Positions 48,931 to 60,870 of a DNA stretch of 64,000 nucleotides are shown piece by piece. The number at the start of each line of letters is the position of its first letter. Positions within the stretch are counted from its first letter, which is position 1. This DNA comes from Pyrocephalus nanus (Eukaryota > Chordata > Aves > Passeriformes > Tyrannidae). A model generated the notes under the pieces. That model saw nothing but the letters and a program-made list of their open reading frames with translations. It made no database searches and had not been told where the DNA came from. The translations under genes were made by a program, and so were the position numbers. The stretch lies in assembly GCA_038380795.1 (NCBI GenBank), contig CM076262.1:69584629-69648628 (forward strand), given 5' to 3'.

Positions 48931-49181
48931 TGTGTCAGGGCAGGCTCAGGTTGGATCTCAGGACAAGGTTCTTCCCCCAGAGGGTGGTTGGCACTGAACA
49001 GGCTCCCCAGGGCAGTGGGCACAGCACCAAGGCTGCCAGAACTCCAGGAGAGTTTGGATGATCCCCTGGGGCACAGGGGGTGACTCTGGGGATGGTCCTG
49101 TGCAGGGTTTGGACTGTGCAGGGTTGGTCTCAATGATCCTTGTGGGTCCCTTCCAACTTAGGATATTCTGTGGTTCTGTAT
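48931..49181 (+). mobile_element. CR1 LINE 3' fragment
   Basis: Plus-sense CR1 with 'gtgtcagggcaggctcaggt', 'ggatctcagg', 'ttcttcccccagagggtggt', 'aggctccccagggcagtggg', 'ctcaatgatccttgtgggtc', 'ccttccaacttaggatattc' and a terminal 'tgtggttctg'. The best-preserved CR1 3' end in the window, so probably a relatively young passerine subfamily. Confidence 0.9.
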
Positions 49182-49744
49182 TTGCCAGCCTTACAAACCT
49201 CACAGAGTCCTTCAGGATGAACCTGGAAATCCTGCTGGAACTCTAATCCTCCTCTGCCCGGGGCTGGGACCCCTCCCTGCCCTCCTGGGTGTCTCCAGAC
49301 TCTGCTGCCCTGACTCTGTATCCATACAGGCTAAGACATCCCTGGATTTAGGCAGCAAATGAATGTACAGATGAGGGTGAGTTTTTATTTTGCTGGTTGC
49401 CAAAACCACTGAATCCATTCTGTGAGAGCCATGAGATGGTGATATGTGCTGCCCCCCCTTCTCCTCAGGGCATGGTGTGTCAGAATATTGCTCTGTAAGT
49501 CTGGAAAGTTGCCCTAAGGTCAAAAATTGGAATAAAACCTTTACAAATGCCCCTTTGCCATGGCTCTCATCCTGAGTACATATGGTCCACTATGGTATTT
49601 TCAAAAACCTTTGCCGATGGTGTTTCTTTAATTGAAAGGGATCTGAAGCATCCTGGTTTTCAGTCCCTGCTCTATTCACTGGCTTCTGCTGAACCCAGTT
49701 AGACCAAAGCCATCATTTATTAAGGGAACTTTTCGGAGTGCCTC

Positions 49745-49748
<4 letters not shown>

Positions 49749-49778
<30 letters not shown>
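49749..49778. repeat. Poly-A tract, 30 bp
   Basis: Thirty consecutive A in intron 1; no recognisable processed pseudogene upstream of it. Confidence 0.95.
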
Positions 49779-49783
<5 letters not shown>

Positions 49784-52700
49784 AGAGGGCTTTCTGAGCC
49801 AGCAAATCTAAATTTGATATCTGTTATCTGTCAAATAATACTCAGTTTTGTGGCTGTGTCTTTTCCCTGGAAGTCAGAGCTGTTCCCACCCATAGAGCCA
49901 AAACCAGGGGACATAATTCTGAGTTACTTGTAAGCCTCAGAATCCTATTTATTTTGTCCTTTCTGTTTAGAAACTCCTAAACTCCTGTTTTACATACCAA
50001 CACACACACACTCTCCTATATATGTATCTCACATATATCACATATTTGTTAACTGCAGATCTACAGAGCACTGAGCAATCTGGTTTGTAACATGAAAAAA
50101 AATAATTCAGTGACTTAAATAAAACCTCTTGTTCCTCTATAATTGCAATTATCTTAACCTTCACTAGGAAAAAAAAAAAAAAAGGCAACAAAATCCCTCA
50201 AGATATTTCTCACCAAGCTAAAACACACATCATTGTTTCTCCCTTTTTGGATCATAATGACCTGTCAAGCACAGTATGAGAAAATTCTTCACTGAAATTA
50301 TGTTTTTGCTTCAAATTAGTTTTCATCCATTGCTCTCAAACACAAATGTTATATTTGTTGCCCTCATTACTTAATTTATAAAGAACGCCAACATAATTGT
50401 TAGCTTGAACTGTCATAAAAAGATTATATAGACACAGCAAGTAGGAAATGAGAGAAATTATTTGCCTTTTGGAAAGATGCCCTAACATCCCCTTTGAAAT
50501 TTCTTCCAAAAATATACTGTACAACAAAGTTCTGACCGGGCATCCAGAAAAAGAGGTAGACATTGAGTTCAGAAAATACAAAAACTGCACATATACCAAA
50601 GAAATCTAATTGTGTATTTATTTAAAGCAGCTACCACTTAGAAACCTTCTTAGTTAGTCTTACTTTGAATAATTTCAAATTATCTTTTCTCATTTCCCTA
50701 CCTGGTTCCCAAAACTGGAGTAACTGAATATTCTATTTATGAATATTTAATTTTATTTTGGCTCATTAGCAGTAGCATTTTCTGAATCAAATTCTCATCC
50801 ATACGAATAAACTGCTCATTTATTCAATTTAAAAGAAAAAAACACAACCTGATAGTACTGTTTTGTTTTCACCTTAAAATTCTGCTTTACCATATATCCA
50901 ATATATTTTAAGCACTGCAGTGCTCTTAAGATTTACAAACAGACTTAATATTTGTCAAGGCTAAATGCATTATTGTAATCCTGCATAGGATATTGCCTGA
51001 ATGTACAAAACATTGTCATATTTCCATGAAATATTCAAATGGATACATTTTTCTTGAGTAAAACCCAGTCTTTTCCCTGAAAAAATATACTATTTTGGTT
51101 CCATACTACCTGTATTTATCCAAAAATACCTGCAGAAGCAGCTAATCCATTTAAGTAATTACCTCTAGAGAAGGAAATTTTAAATAAATATCCAAGAGCC
51201 ACAAAATTCCTTCCACACTCTAAAAAATTTGCCTTCATCTCTAGTAGTAAAACAAAATCTACTATATTCCTGAAAACTCTGTTTAGACATAAAACATTAA
51301 AGGACAAATCAAAAGCCCCAAAATGATAATACTCATTCTAAAGGAAAATAGCTAAATATACAGGTTATGTGGGGAAATTATTAAAAAAACCCGGACATTC
51401 CAACAGGAATAAATTAGGGATGTGGGGATTTCATTGTACCTTTCAGTCTGCAATTTGGGCATGTCAGCTGATTCAACTCTTGAATCTCTCCAAATATTAT
51501 TTACTGAGATGAGGACTATGTAAGTACTGAAACATGACTTATTTAAGAAACAACTTGGTTTATTTTTTTTTAACTGAAGAAATGTGCTATTTCTTCACTC
51601 TTTTGGCCTCATCCACAAAATAAAAGTGGCCAGTCTATTCCCACAGTTCAAGATTAATGGAATGCTACAATATATGCACACAAATATATGTCAGAGGTGG
51701 AAAGTAGAACACAGTTTATATATAAATATATTTAGAGTGATACTACTTCCAAGATCAGTGTATCTTTTTCTATTAAGGCCTGGAGTTAAATTATAAAGTT
51801 TATCAAGCAAATCCTTACCAGCTTAATTTTTTTTCTCTTGGAGACAAAACTTTGAAAATGAAGTATACTGTCATATTAATTTTGTTGTCTCCACTTCTCC
51901 CTCATTCAGCTGCAGCCATCCCATTGAGATCCCTCATGTGGTCTGATTAATGTCCAGGGAGGGAGTCACTGGGTTTGTTACTTTTATTTTTCCATGTATT
52001 CCTTGATGTTAGGAAAAAACAGTCAACAGTTGTTTGAACACTTGTCCTACCTGTAAAACCACGTCCACAAAGAACCCATCTTTATGGCATAAAGGCAACT
52101 AAACCCTTTCCTTCAAAGAAAAAGGCAGAGGAGAGATGGCAAGTGGGAATTCCAAGACACACAACCCTGCAGGGGAGTGTTTCAGGTCCAACACCTCTGG
52201 ATACTCCTCAGACCTAAAAGCAAATCCCATTGACTGGCAAAGCCTCCAGTCCTGCAGTGCCTTTCTCACACAGGGATGCTTCAAATCACTGCTGTCCCTG
52301 AAGCTGGAGAGGCTACTCATAAAATCAGGCAGATTTAGGAGAAGGTATCCCTCTCCAGAGCAGGCTGTGCCAAGGGACAGGAATCTCTGGGCAGCGACTG
52401 GGACTCCGAGCTCTGTGCACTGAACATCAGCTGGTTCACTGGCTGCCCGAAAAACTCTCCTGGAGATTTTGTTTGGGCTGATGCACAAATTAAAAAGATG
52501 CTAAAGGAAAAAAAGGTGCTAAACCAAACCTATACAGATTAGGGGTGAAAAGGAAACGCAGACCAAAATGGAAAAAATATTTAGGAGGGAAAGAGCCAAG
52601 TACTGAAAAGAACTCACTACACATTTTTGGATTTTCTTTTCCCTTCTGTCTTATTTGATCAACATGGTGAAATTTGAACATTTTTTTCAGTGTTGACAAA

Positions 52701-53035
52701 TCTGAAGTTTGCACTAAAACATGTTGAAGTTGACATTTTATTGTCGTTCTTCTCCAAGTTACAAGACTGTTAACCTCTGGTGGTAGCTAAGTTTTAATGC
52801 ACCCCATCTCCACTACATTAGGCAATGTATCTTGAACTTTTACCAGAAGCTACTCATTTTAGGGACAAAGGGATGAGGGATAAAACTGAGATCTACCTCA
52901 GAACAGCAATACAGTGTGGAAAAGCTCTGAGTAAGAAATTTTTTGGCTTTTCTAGCAAAGAACCAGAAGAAAGGCTGCCCCACAAAGTCAAAATAATTCC
53001 AGTATTGCTATTTATTATGATGAAATCCAACACTA

Positions 53036-53105
53036 AGGGTGCTGGACACTGGACAGCCCTACAGGAACAGAGAGTCTCTGCCCCAAACAGTTTAGAGTCT
53101 CCAGA
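53036..53105 (+). repeat. Possible ancient amniote interspersed repeat
   Basis: 'gggtgctggacactggacag' and 'gagagtctctgccccaaaca', followed by 'gtttagagtct', resemble an old amniote repeat with the motif 'tccctgccccaaagagcttacagtcta'. I cannot name the family with confidence. Confidence 0.35.
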
Positions 53106-56100
53106 AACTCAACAAAGGATATGGGAGAAAAAACAACCCAGCAACGCAGAGGAACGATCGGTGCAATGACAGCTCCTTCCATTTTCTTTTAGGGAGAAGG
53201 GAAAAAAAAAATTAACAAGATTAGCATCACAAAAGGCAAAAGCAGAAAGAAGATGGGATATGATAGAGCCAGGGAGAGCAGGAGAAAGGTGGTAAGGAAT
53301 CAAGTGGCGTGCAGGGTGTGTGCTTGTGACACAGCACGGCGAGCGAAGCGACGGAGCCGGCAGAGAAAGGGAGCTCGTGCAAAACACCCAGTTAGGAAGA
53401 GATGAGAAAAAAAACCCACCCAACAATCAAAAATATCAGTCACCATCAACCTCCTTCATACTCTACTTCTACAGCTGCTCTGCTGGTTTCAATCTTTGGG
53501 TGAGGGACAAGCCCCTCACCTGCCATCAGGGCAGACTGCGTGGCAGAGGAGCTGAATGGAAAAGGGTAAGAGGACCTGCCACATGAAAAAATAGCTGTCC
53601 AAAAAGTGATGTACACTAAAGAGGGTAATCTTGTTTTCAGCAGAAAAGTCTAAATTACAAATATGTAATAAGCAAGGGCTAATACTTGCAATTGAAATGT
53701 ATCATACATCTGCATTACAGCTCTCAGTCTGAGTCAAGATGAGTCTCTACCACAGCAATATTAGTATGGCTCTCCACAGCCACACAGAATACAGCATATT
53801 TAGATGGTATTGCGAACTCAGTCTTATTCCCATGGTAAATAAAAGCATTTTAAATAGTGACTGAATGGAAAACACTAACCATTTTGTATTTGGGTTGGTG
53901 TTACAAATCTCAAATCAGTTATGACTGCAAGTTACTACCCATATACCAGGCTGGTTCATTGTTAATCCTCACGCAATTTCCACTGCCATATCAGATCCCA
54001 ACCAGAAGTGTCACACTTGTTGACATGTCAACAATGAGGTCAAGCACTGAGCAGCCCCAAAGCATGAACTGCTTCACCCTCCAGGGGTGGTCCCTGCAGA
54101 AGCAGGGGAATAACCAGTCCCATAACAGCTCTGCCCCTTTCTGCAATAGATCTTATATACTGGACTGTCATCTGCAGCCTTGCCCAAGCATCACACTCTC
54201 ATGCTATTTTATTTGGAACAACATTGACTAAAACCATGATATTCTAAGAGGAAGTCAAAGGGTACCAGTCCAGTGACCTTACACGGCTCTCTTACATTAC
54301 TAACTTTGCTTGTATTTCAAAAGATAACCCAGAATACTCAGGATTTTAAATGAAGCATTTATTTTAAGTTAGAATTAATTATTAGAGACCACTTCGTTCC
54401 CAGGCACTCTCACACAGACCAAGTTTACCTATGGACAGTGACCACAGAACCCCAACTGGTGTATGACCCAGAACACCCAAATTAAAGTTTCCAGCACTAC
54501 AATGAGTCTTATTTTGAAAGCTCAGACTGTGCCTTGCACTATTCTAATATATCTTAAGGTAACAGAACATGTGAAAAGGCTCTTCCTTCCGTTTACCTTG
54601 CACATCCCCTCTGAATTCTTCAAAGCAAGAACCAAAGGGACTGCATGTTTATGTTTATTAACCACAATTAAAACTGTTTTCATGGACAAAAAATACAAAA
54701 ATTCTCAATTGTAAATGCACTTTCTAATTACTATTTGATACTGCTTTCATATGTCTGAAAAAAAGAAACTGCTTGAGTAATCGACTAAGGAGCTGCCTGA
54801 TTTCAGGGAATCTGAGTCTCCTTCCTCACAATTTAGTGGCAGGACTCCAGCTGACTTAAAAAATAGTCACCTTTCTCTACACTTCTGCATGTTCTCCTAA
54901 ACAGAAGAGCCCACTCCTGTGTAACCCTCCAGGTCAGGAGGACTGCAGCTGAGGCAGCAGATCTGATCATATTTGGTTCCTAGAAAGGCATAATCTGGAG
55001 ATCTTTTCCTAATTTCATATAAGACATTCAGCTAAATAAATATGATCACAAACAACACTACATTCTATGAGCCATTAACTCAAGAAGCAGCAACATCAGT
55101 GTCAGAATCATCCCTGGCTGCCAAACCAGAACTCCAGCCCGCTTTACATTCCTGCTGACAGTTCCCATAATGAGTATGCAGCATTAAATAAAAACCATGA
55201 CCTGTTTAAACAAAGATCAGAGCACCAGCTTTATCTCTGCGTGCTCTAATGTTTGTTGTTTGGCATCACAAACTGACAGCAAAACAAGTGTCTTATTAAC
55301 ACCAGCCCAGCAGTTTTTCGTACAGGGCAGGAGGTGATGGCTCTTGTCCACCAGGAAGATTTGTATCTTTAAAATGGGAATTCTACTTCATGTAAACATA
55401 TACAGTTAAGGTTTTGAATTAGACCAAAGGAGATAAGAGATAGATGGGATAACAAGCAAGAAATTTGAACAGTCTTCTGTCTCAGATAGCTTGAGACAAT
55501 GAAACAAACCACAAATGCCAAGGTGAAACTGTTTAAACACACCATGAAAATTTCATGGGCAATAACTAATATTAATCAGTTCATGGGTGCATCGTGCATG
55601 GGATAAGGATTACATTTAATAATTTCAAAGAAATCCATGCACAAAATAGAAATTAGCCACCCCTATTTTTTAGTACTCTACCAGAAAATTTACAGTGCCT
55701 GGCATCTTGAAACTTTATTACGAATGGGTGCAACACAATTAGCACCTTGCAATGTCTCCTTAACTGATCTTCTCAAAAGATGCACAGCTTTTTTGGTAGT
55801 CAGATTTCAGATGTGCACTTCGAAAATGTAGTCTTATATTTTAAATCTCTACTTTAGAAAAAGTGAGAGCTCACTTCCTCATGAGCCAATCACGAAGTTT
55901 AATAATCTTGCCCAGTTATCATTTTATCCAGATTACCCAAAGATCCTTTGTAGTAGTCTAAATTAACTACGAAATTAAATAAACAGAGGTTGAAATGGCT
56001 ATCAATACCATACATAATCAGCAGATCTCTTAATTATGATACTGTCAAGGTGTAGACTGTGTAAGTAGAAATCTTCAATTACCGATCTTCCGCCAAAGGG

Positions 56101-56439
56101 AATGGAATGTTTAAAATCTGTCTAGTTCCTGCATGTTTCCCGTCCTTATCCTCCGTCTGACCCACGGACAAGTATTCATTTATAAATGTATTCCACATTC
56201 CCCATCTGCAAGTGCAAAACACAGGACGCTGGTCCAAAGAAAGCGATGCATTTAGAGCCACGAAATCCCTGCCTGAACATCCCCGATCTTTTTTTGTCTG
56301 CTCCGCTGCTCGGAGCGTGCTGGACACCAGATAACAGCGCGATAAATGACACGAAAACCGGCGTGAATCCTACCAAACTTATCCAGCGGTTTCCTCCCGG
56401 AACAAAACTTTGGAGGTCACTCAATCCTCTCCTACGACA

Positions 56440-57990
56440 AAGGGAAGTTCTTCCTCTTCCATCGCCCCTTCCCCCGGCTACCCGAGGAGAAGCTACCGGG
56501 GAAGGCGCGCACGGATTTTCCACGGGGGGCTTCCTTTCCTTGCCGGGAAGGCTCGGGTGACACCTGAGCAGGGCAGGGGGGAGGGATGCGGGGGGCACCG
56601 GGAGCCCGGGGGTCCCAGCGCAGCCTCCGCGGGAACTCTGCGAACAAAGTAACTTCCCGGCGGGGCACGGCGGGGCAGGGGCTGCTCTGCCCCCTCGCCG
56701 GCGAGCCGCAGGGGGCACGGCCGGAGAGAGGGGGTGGCAGGGTCCTCGGAGCGCGGTGACAGCCCTTACCTTGCTCCGCACCCCGGCGGCGGCAGCGCCG
56801 CGGAGCCGGGGCACGGGATGATGCTGCGAGGCTCCCGCCGCCTCTCCCTCCCTCCGCCTCTCCCCAGAGCCTCAGAAAAGCCCTTCCCCTCCGCCACCCC
56901 CGCCCGCCTCACTCTCTCCAGCTTTGGGGCATATTTATTATATATATATATATTTTTTTTTTTTTTTTAAGAAGCAAGGGGAAGCTTGGTTGGGAGAGGC
57001 AAAGCCCTGACGCGCTCGGGGGTGGGTAGGTGACGGGGGCGGGGGGCGGTGGTGCGGCTGGAAGGGGGGTTCAGACCCTCGCACGACAACACAGGCAGAC
57101 CCATCCCCCCCGTTCTCCGCCGTCCCCAGCCGGGGGAGGCAGCGCCGAGGCTCCAAGCTCTCTGCCATCCCCCGATCCCGCACCGGGAGCGGGCCCTGTG
57201 CTGATCCTCCCGCGGCCAGACCCGCCTGGGGCAGCCGCGCCGCATCCCTGCCTCGACCCCCATCACTGCGGGGCGAGTCCCTGCGCCCCCCGCCAAAAAA
57301 AAAAAAAATAAAAATACATACCCTGCCAGCCGGGGGCTTGCTCGGAGGACGCAGGATTTTGTGCGAGCGATCGTCTCCTTCTCCGGGAGCTCAGCCTTCC
57401 CCTCCCCCCCACCCCCTCCCGCCTCCCCTCCCCCGCCTCCCCCACCTCCTTTGGGGGGCCAAGAATCCCCCACCGCCGGCCCTCCCTCCTCCCCGCCCGG
57501 CCGGCTGCGGGGCCGGCGCGGTGATGTGCGGGGGCCGCGATGCTCCCCGGCTCTCTGTGGCCCGGTGGCTCCATGGCCCGCGGCCGGGATGCGCTGCGGC
57601 GGAGCGCGGGCTGTCCCCTCCCGCCGCGGGTGCGGGTCAGCGGGGGCGTTGCGGGGCCGCCCCCGGCGGGAGGGGACGCGGCTCCCCCCCGGCCCGGGGC
57701 AGGGCTGAGGCGGCATCCTTGGGGAGCGGGTGTGTGTGCGCGGTTAGGAGGCAGGAATTCCGCGCCGTTGCAGGGTAGGGGGTGGGGGGATGTGTCCCGG
57801 TCATCCCCTTCTTCCCTCAGCAGGGAAGTTTGGCAGCGGGGCTCCAAATTCCCGGGGAGCCGCTGAGCATCCCTTCGGCGGTGACTGACGGGGCTCCGGA
57901 GGTCCGGTGCTGGTGGGGCACCGGGGGACACGGGGGGGATGTCTGGGAAAGCCCCTTCCAGCGCCTCAGAGGCTCCGGGCACACACAGCC
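56440..57990 (-). promoter_or_regulatory. MPPED1: CpG island, likely MPPED1 promoter
   Basis: This is by far the most G+C- and CpG-rich stretch of the window, in otherwise A/T-rich DNA. It contains several GC boxes (for example gggggcggggggcgg near 57038-57052), a pyrimidine-rich C tract at about 57395-57455, and runs of CGCGG. It lies at the 5' end of MPPED1, beyond exon 2, where a non-coding first exon is expected. CpG-island promoters often also fire divergently, so an upstream transcript on the plus strand is possible. Borders are by eye. Confidence 0.75.
56770..56900 (-). other. MPPED1: Candidate non-coding exon 1 of MPPED1 (donor defined, 5' end unknown)
   Basis: At 56770 the minus strand reads GGAGCAAG followed by gtaagg, close to a perfect vertebrate donor, inside the CpG island. 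It pairs naturally with the exon 2 acceptor at 43723, giving a 13-kb 5'-UTR intron. The right-hand limit given here is arbitrary: no start site can be fixed by eye. A second possible donor (gtatgt at about 57315-57320) would define a more upstream alternative exon. Confidence 0.4.
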
Positions 57991-58846
57991 TCCCTCTGCC
58001 TCAAAATCAGGCCATCGTAGAATCATAAATATATAATATTACACTCTCGATGATATTATGAGCGGAGAGCAGGAGAGTTGAGCGCGTACACGGAGGGGAG
58101 GCAAATTACGCGTAGAAAGGGCTGTGCTGCACCACCGCCGAGCGATTCTGAAATGGAATGGCTTTAAAATCCTCCCAGGAATAAACGTGATCCCTGCACG
58201 CTTGTTCCCGTGTCACCTGCGGGGCAAAGGGAGCAGTGCTGGATATCCAGCGACAATTAAGGGAGTTACTTCTGCTTTTAGTACACACGGTGACTTAGTG
58301 CTGATGAAACACTCCTTTAAAAAAAAATCCCGAGCTAGAAAACACATGCTCTGTAAAAGAAAATTGCAACTTGGGCATTCTTCTATGAAAAATTAATGGT
58401 ATAGATGGCATGAGGAATTTCTTTGGAGGAAATAAAGGTCTGTGTGTTGCCAGAGCAGAGGCCAAACTTACACACGAGGAGGGGACACCCCAGCCACCCG
58501 CTGAGCACTCCTTTGTGCTGTGGGCAGGGGCTGGGCTGGGCATTAGAAACCCCAAATTGGCCCCGAGAACCTTCCCACACGGTTCCCTTTATTGGCAAGA
58601 CATATATTTATCTTGAAAGTTTGCATTTTGACATGTCAGCGTTTTTACAACAATATAAATGTGCTCGAAAAATTTTTGATCAGCCTAATGGTTGGGACCT
58701 GTTAGAAGCTGCAGAACATATTCACAATCAATTCACTTATTCAGATGCATGAATAGAAGCTTAGAAAAGTAATTACAGGCACCTTTTTTTTGGAAATCTT
58801 GAGGCTGTGAGGTTTCCCCATGGGAAATATGAGTAATAAATTCCTT

Positions 58847-58870
58847 AAAAAAAAAAAAAAAAAAAAAAAA
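58847..58870. repeat. Poly-A tract, 24 bp
   Basis: Homopolymer A run in the intergenic region upstream of MPPED1. Confidence 0.95.
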
Positions 58871-60835
58871 GGAAACACACGTGCTAAGCATTGTCCTCCT
58901 TTATTTTTGTCTTTACTATTAAAATATTGTTGATTAAATGTTCCAGGTAAGGTAAGGGTGATTGAATGCAAATCCCTAATTTTAACAATTCTTTAAAAGA
59001 ACAAACAAAAAGATTTGATGTTGGAAATTTAGATTTTCTTTTCACTTTTTAAATCCCAGTTGTCTTTCCTAAAAGAAATTGAGTTTCCATTTTTTTGATG
59101 AATGTGTAAACATAAATTTGCAACTGATCAGTATTTACAAATCTGGCTATTTTGACTTTACTACAGAGACATGACATTGTATATACACACATTGAATTAA
59201 TCTGGTGTAGCTTTAAAATATCTTATTCAGAATATTAATTTCTCACCCTTTGTTGTCACAAAATAGTGACTAGTACTTAAAATTGTTGGTTATTTATGAT
59301 TTGCATCAAGTTCTGTTTGTATGAAAACTGACATTCAATTAAAATTTACATGAGGCTATGTTAAATTGTTCATTAGGACTACCTTAAATATGCTTGATGC
59401 ATTTCAAAAGTACATTTGCATTTTAAAATATTTTGTGAAACAACTGAAATCGTGGCCTGTAGAATGGGAATTAAACTGGAAGCTTCTAGTAGCCACGGCT
59501 TTCACAGTCTTGGAGAAAGCAGATCTTATCCTCTCATACTCAGGTTTAGCTGTAGATTGACAGGGGAAAATAGGCTATCTTCCTTTTTTTCCTACTCCTA
59601 GGTTGATTTTTCAGCTTTAATACTTCTTAACTGAGCTACTTGACTGGATTGAAACAAAGAGGATATTCAGAAGAAACTGCAGCTCTCAAAAATTGCTTCC
59701 CTGCATCAGTTCCATCCTGTTCCATCTGCTTAGCCGGGGACTTCAGTCAGTCCGGTGGCATCACCTTCAAAACTTGAGCAGAAAATGTCTTTTTGATTGA
59801 CTGCCTGAGTACACCAGAGCCAGTATAAAGCTGTAATTTACCAAGTGTAAATTGAAGAGATGCAGATAAAATTCCAACACAATGTTGGGTTTTGTTTTTA
59901 TTTCAAATAATGAATTTTAAAGGGGTGATGTTATGAAATAATGTTGTCCAGCTAGGACAGTGCTTGTAGGGATTTTCATCAAAGCGTGGTACAATGATGC
60001 GAGGAATCCCAAATAGTTACCCTTGGTTGTAAGAAGAGATTATTACTTCCAGGTGGAAGAGCTTTTATATCTTATTTTTTGAACGATTAGTTTTGAAGAC
60101 AGTAAGTAATCTGTGTGAATCTTCACTAATGCAACAACAGGTAAAAATTAATTTCAAGGGATATGGGAGGAAATGATCCCCTTAGCTAAGGTGAAAGTAG
60201 GTGGGCAAATGAAGTTCAGAAGGGGAAGGCAGAACTGGATAATAAATATAATCCTGTGTAACAGTGCATAATTTCTACTGAATTTTTGGCTTTTTGGTGG
60301 TTGGCAATTATTCATGCGTAGTTTAATTTAAATCTGTGCTTCATAACCGCCCATTAAGTGAACAGATCTAGTCTACTTTAGGGCTTGTCATGCTTCTTGG
60401 GTTTTGAGACTTCTGTCAGCACAGTGTCACTGCAGAAGAGGAGCAGCAGACCAGTGCTGAGTGACAGCCCAGAGCTCTGAAATCTGCAACCCATCCTCTC
60501 TTACATTATCCATTCCCCATCCTCTGCTTCTCTGACATGTCAGACTTCCTGCACGTGCACTGCAGAGCTTGTTTAGGCACTCAAGCCAGGGCTTCCTAAA
60601 CTTGTCTGTCTTGCTTATGATGCTGTCCTGAAGGATCAGATTTGGTGCAAGTAGCAGCTGATCTGATACATTCCATGTGGTTTTTGACAGGACACCTGAA
60701 TACAGAGCAGGCAAGTCCAACTCAGTGCACATGATGACCTGGACAAACACAGAGAAACATCAGGTTGTGCCTGGGTATAATTGTCACACAGAGAGAATGA
60801 TGTGTTGTCCAGAATGAAAAGACCGGTTACCCTGG

Positions 60836-60865
<30 letters not shown>
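60836..60865. repeat. Poly-A tract, 30 bp
   Basis: Homopolymer A run in the intergenic region upstream of MPPED1. Confidence 0.95.

Positions 60866-60870
<5 letters not shown>

Larger units (their letters stand above)
43724..56769 (-). other. MPPED1 5'-UTR intron 1 (13 kb, inferred)
   Basis: Lies between the exon 2 acceptor and the candidate exon 1 donor. It contains a SINE-like element at 44121-44243, the (GGGAA)n array at 46026-46200, a CR1 at 48931-49181, a 30-bp poly-A at 49749-49778 and MIR-like scraps. A CpG-containing stretch at about 45130-45320 and another at about 53310-53380 stand out from the A/T-rich background. No protein-coding exon was recognised. Confidence 0.6.

Noticed and set aside
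56176..56814. 212-residue open frame on the minus strand in the CpG island, overlapping candidate exon 1
   Set aside because: It begins at a GTG codon, with no in-frame ATG just upstream, crosses the strong donor at 56770 and has a proline/arginine-rich composition typical of unspliced G+C-rich DNA.
56967..57982. Long open frames on both strands across 56.97-57.98 kb (up to 249 residues)
   Set aside because: Stop codons are rare in CpG-island DNA. The frames overlap each other on both strands and show low-complexity Pro/Gly/Arg/Ala with no domain.
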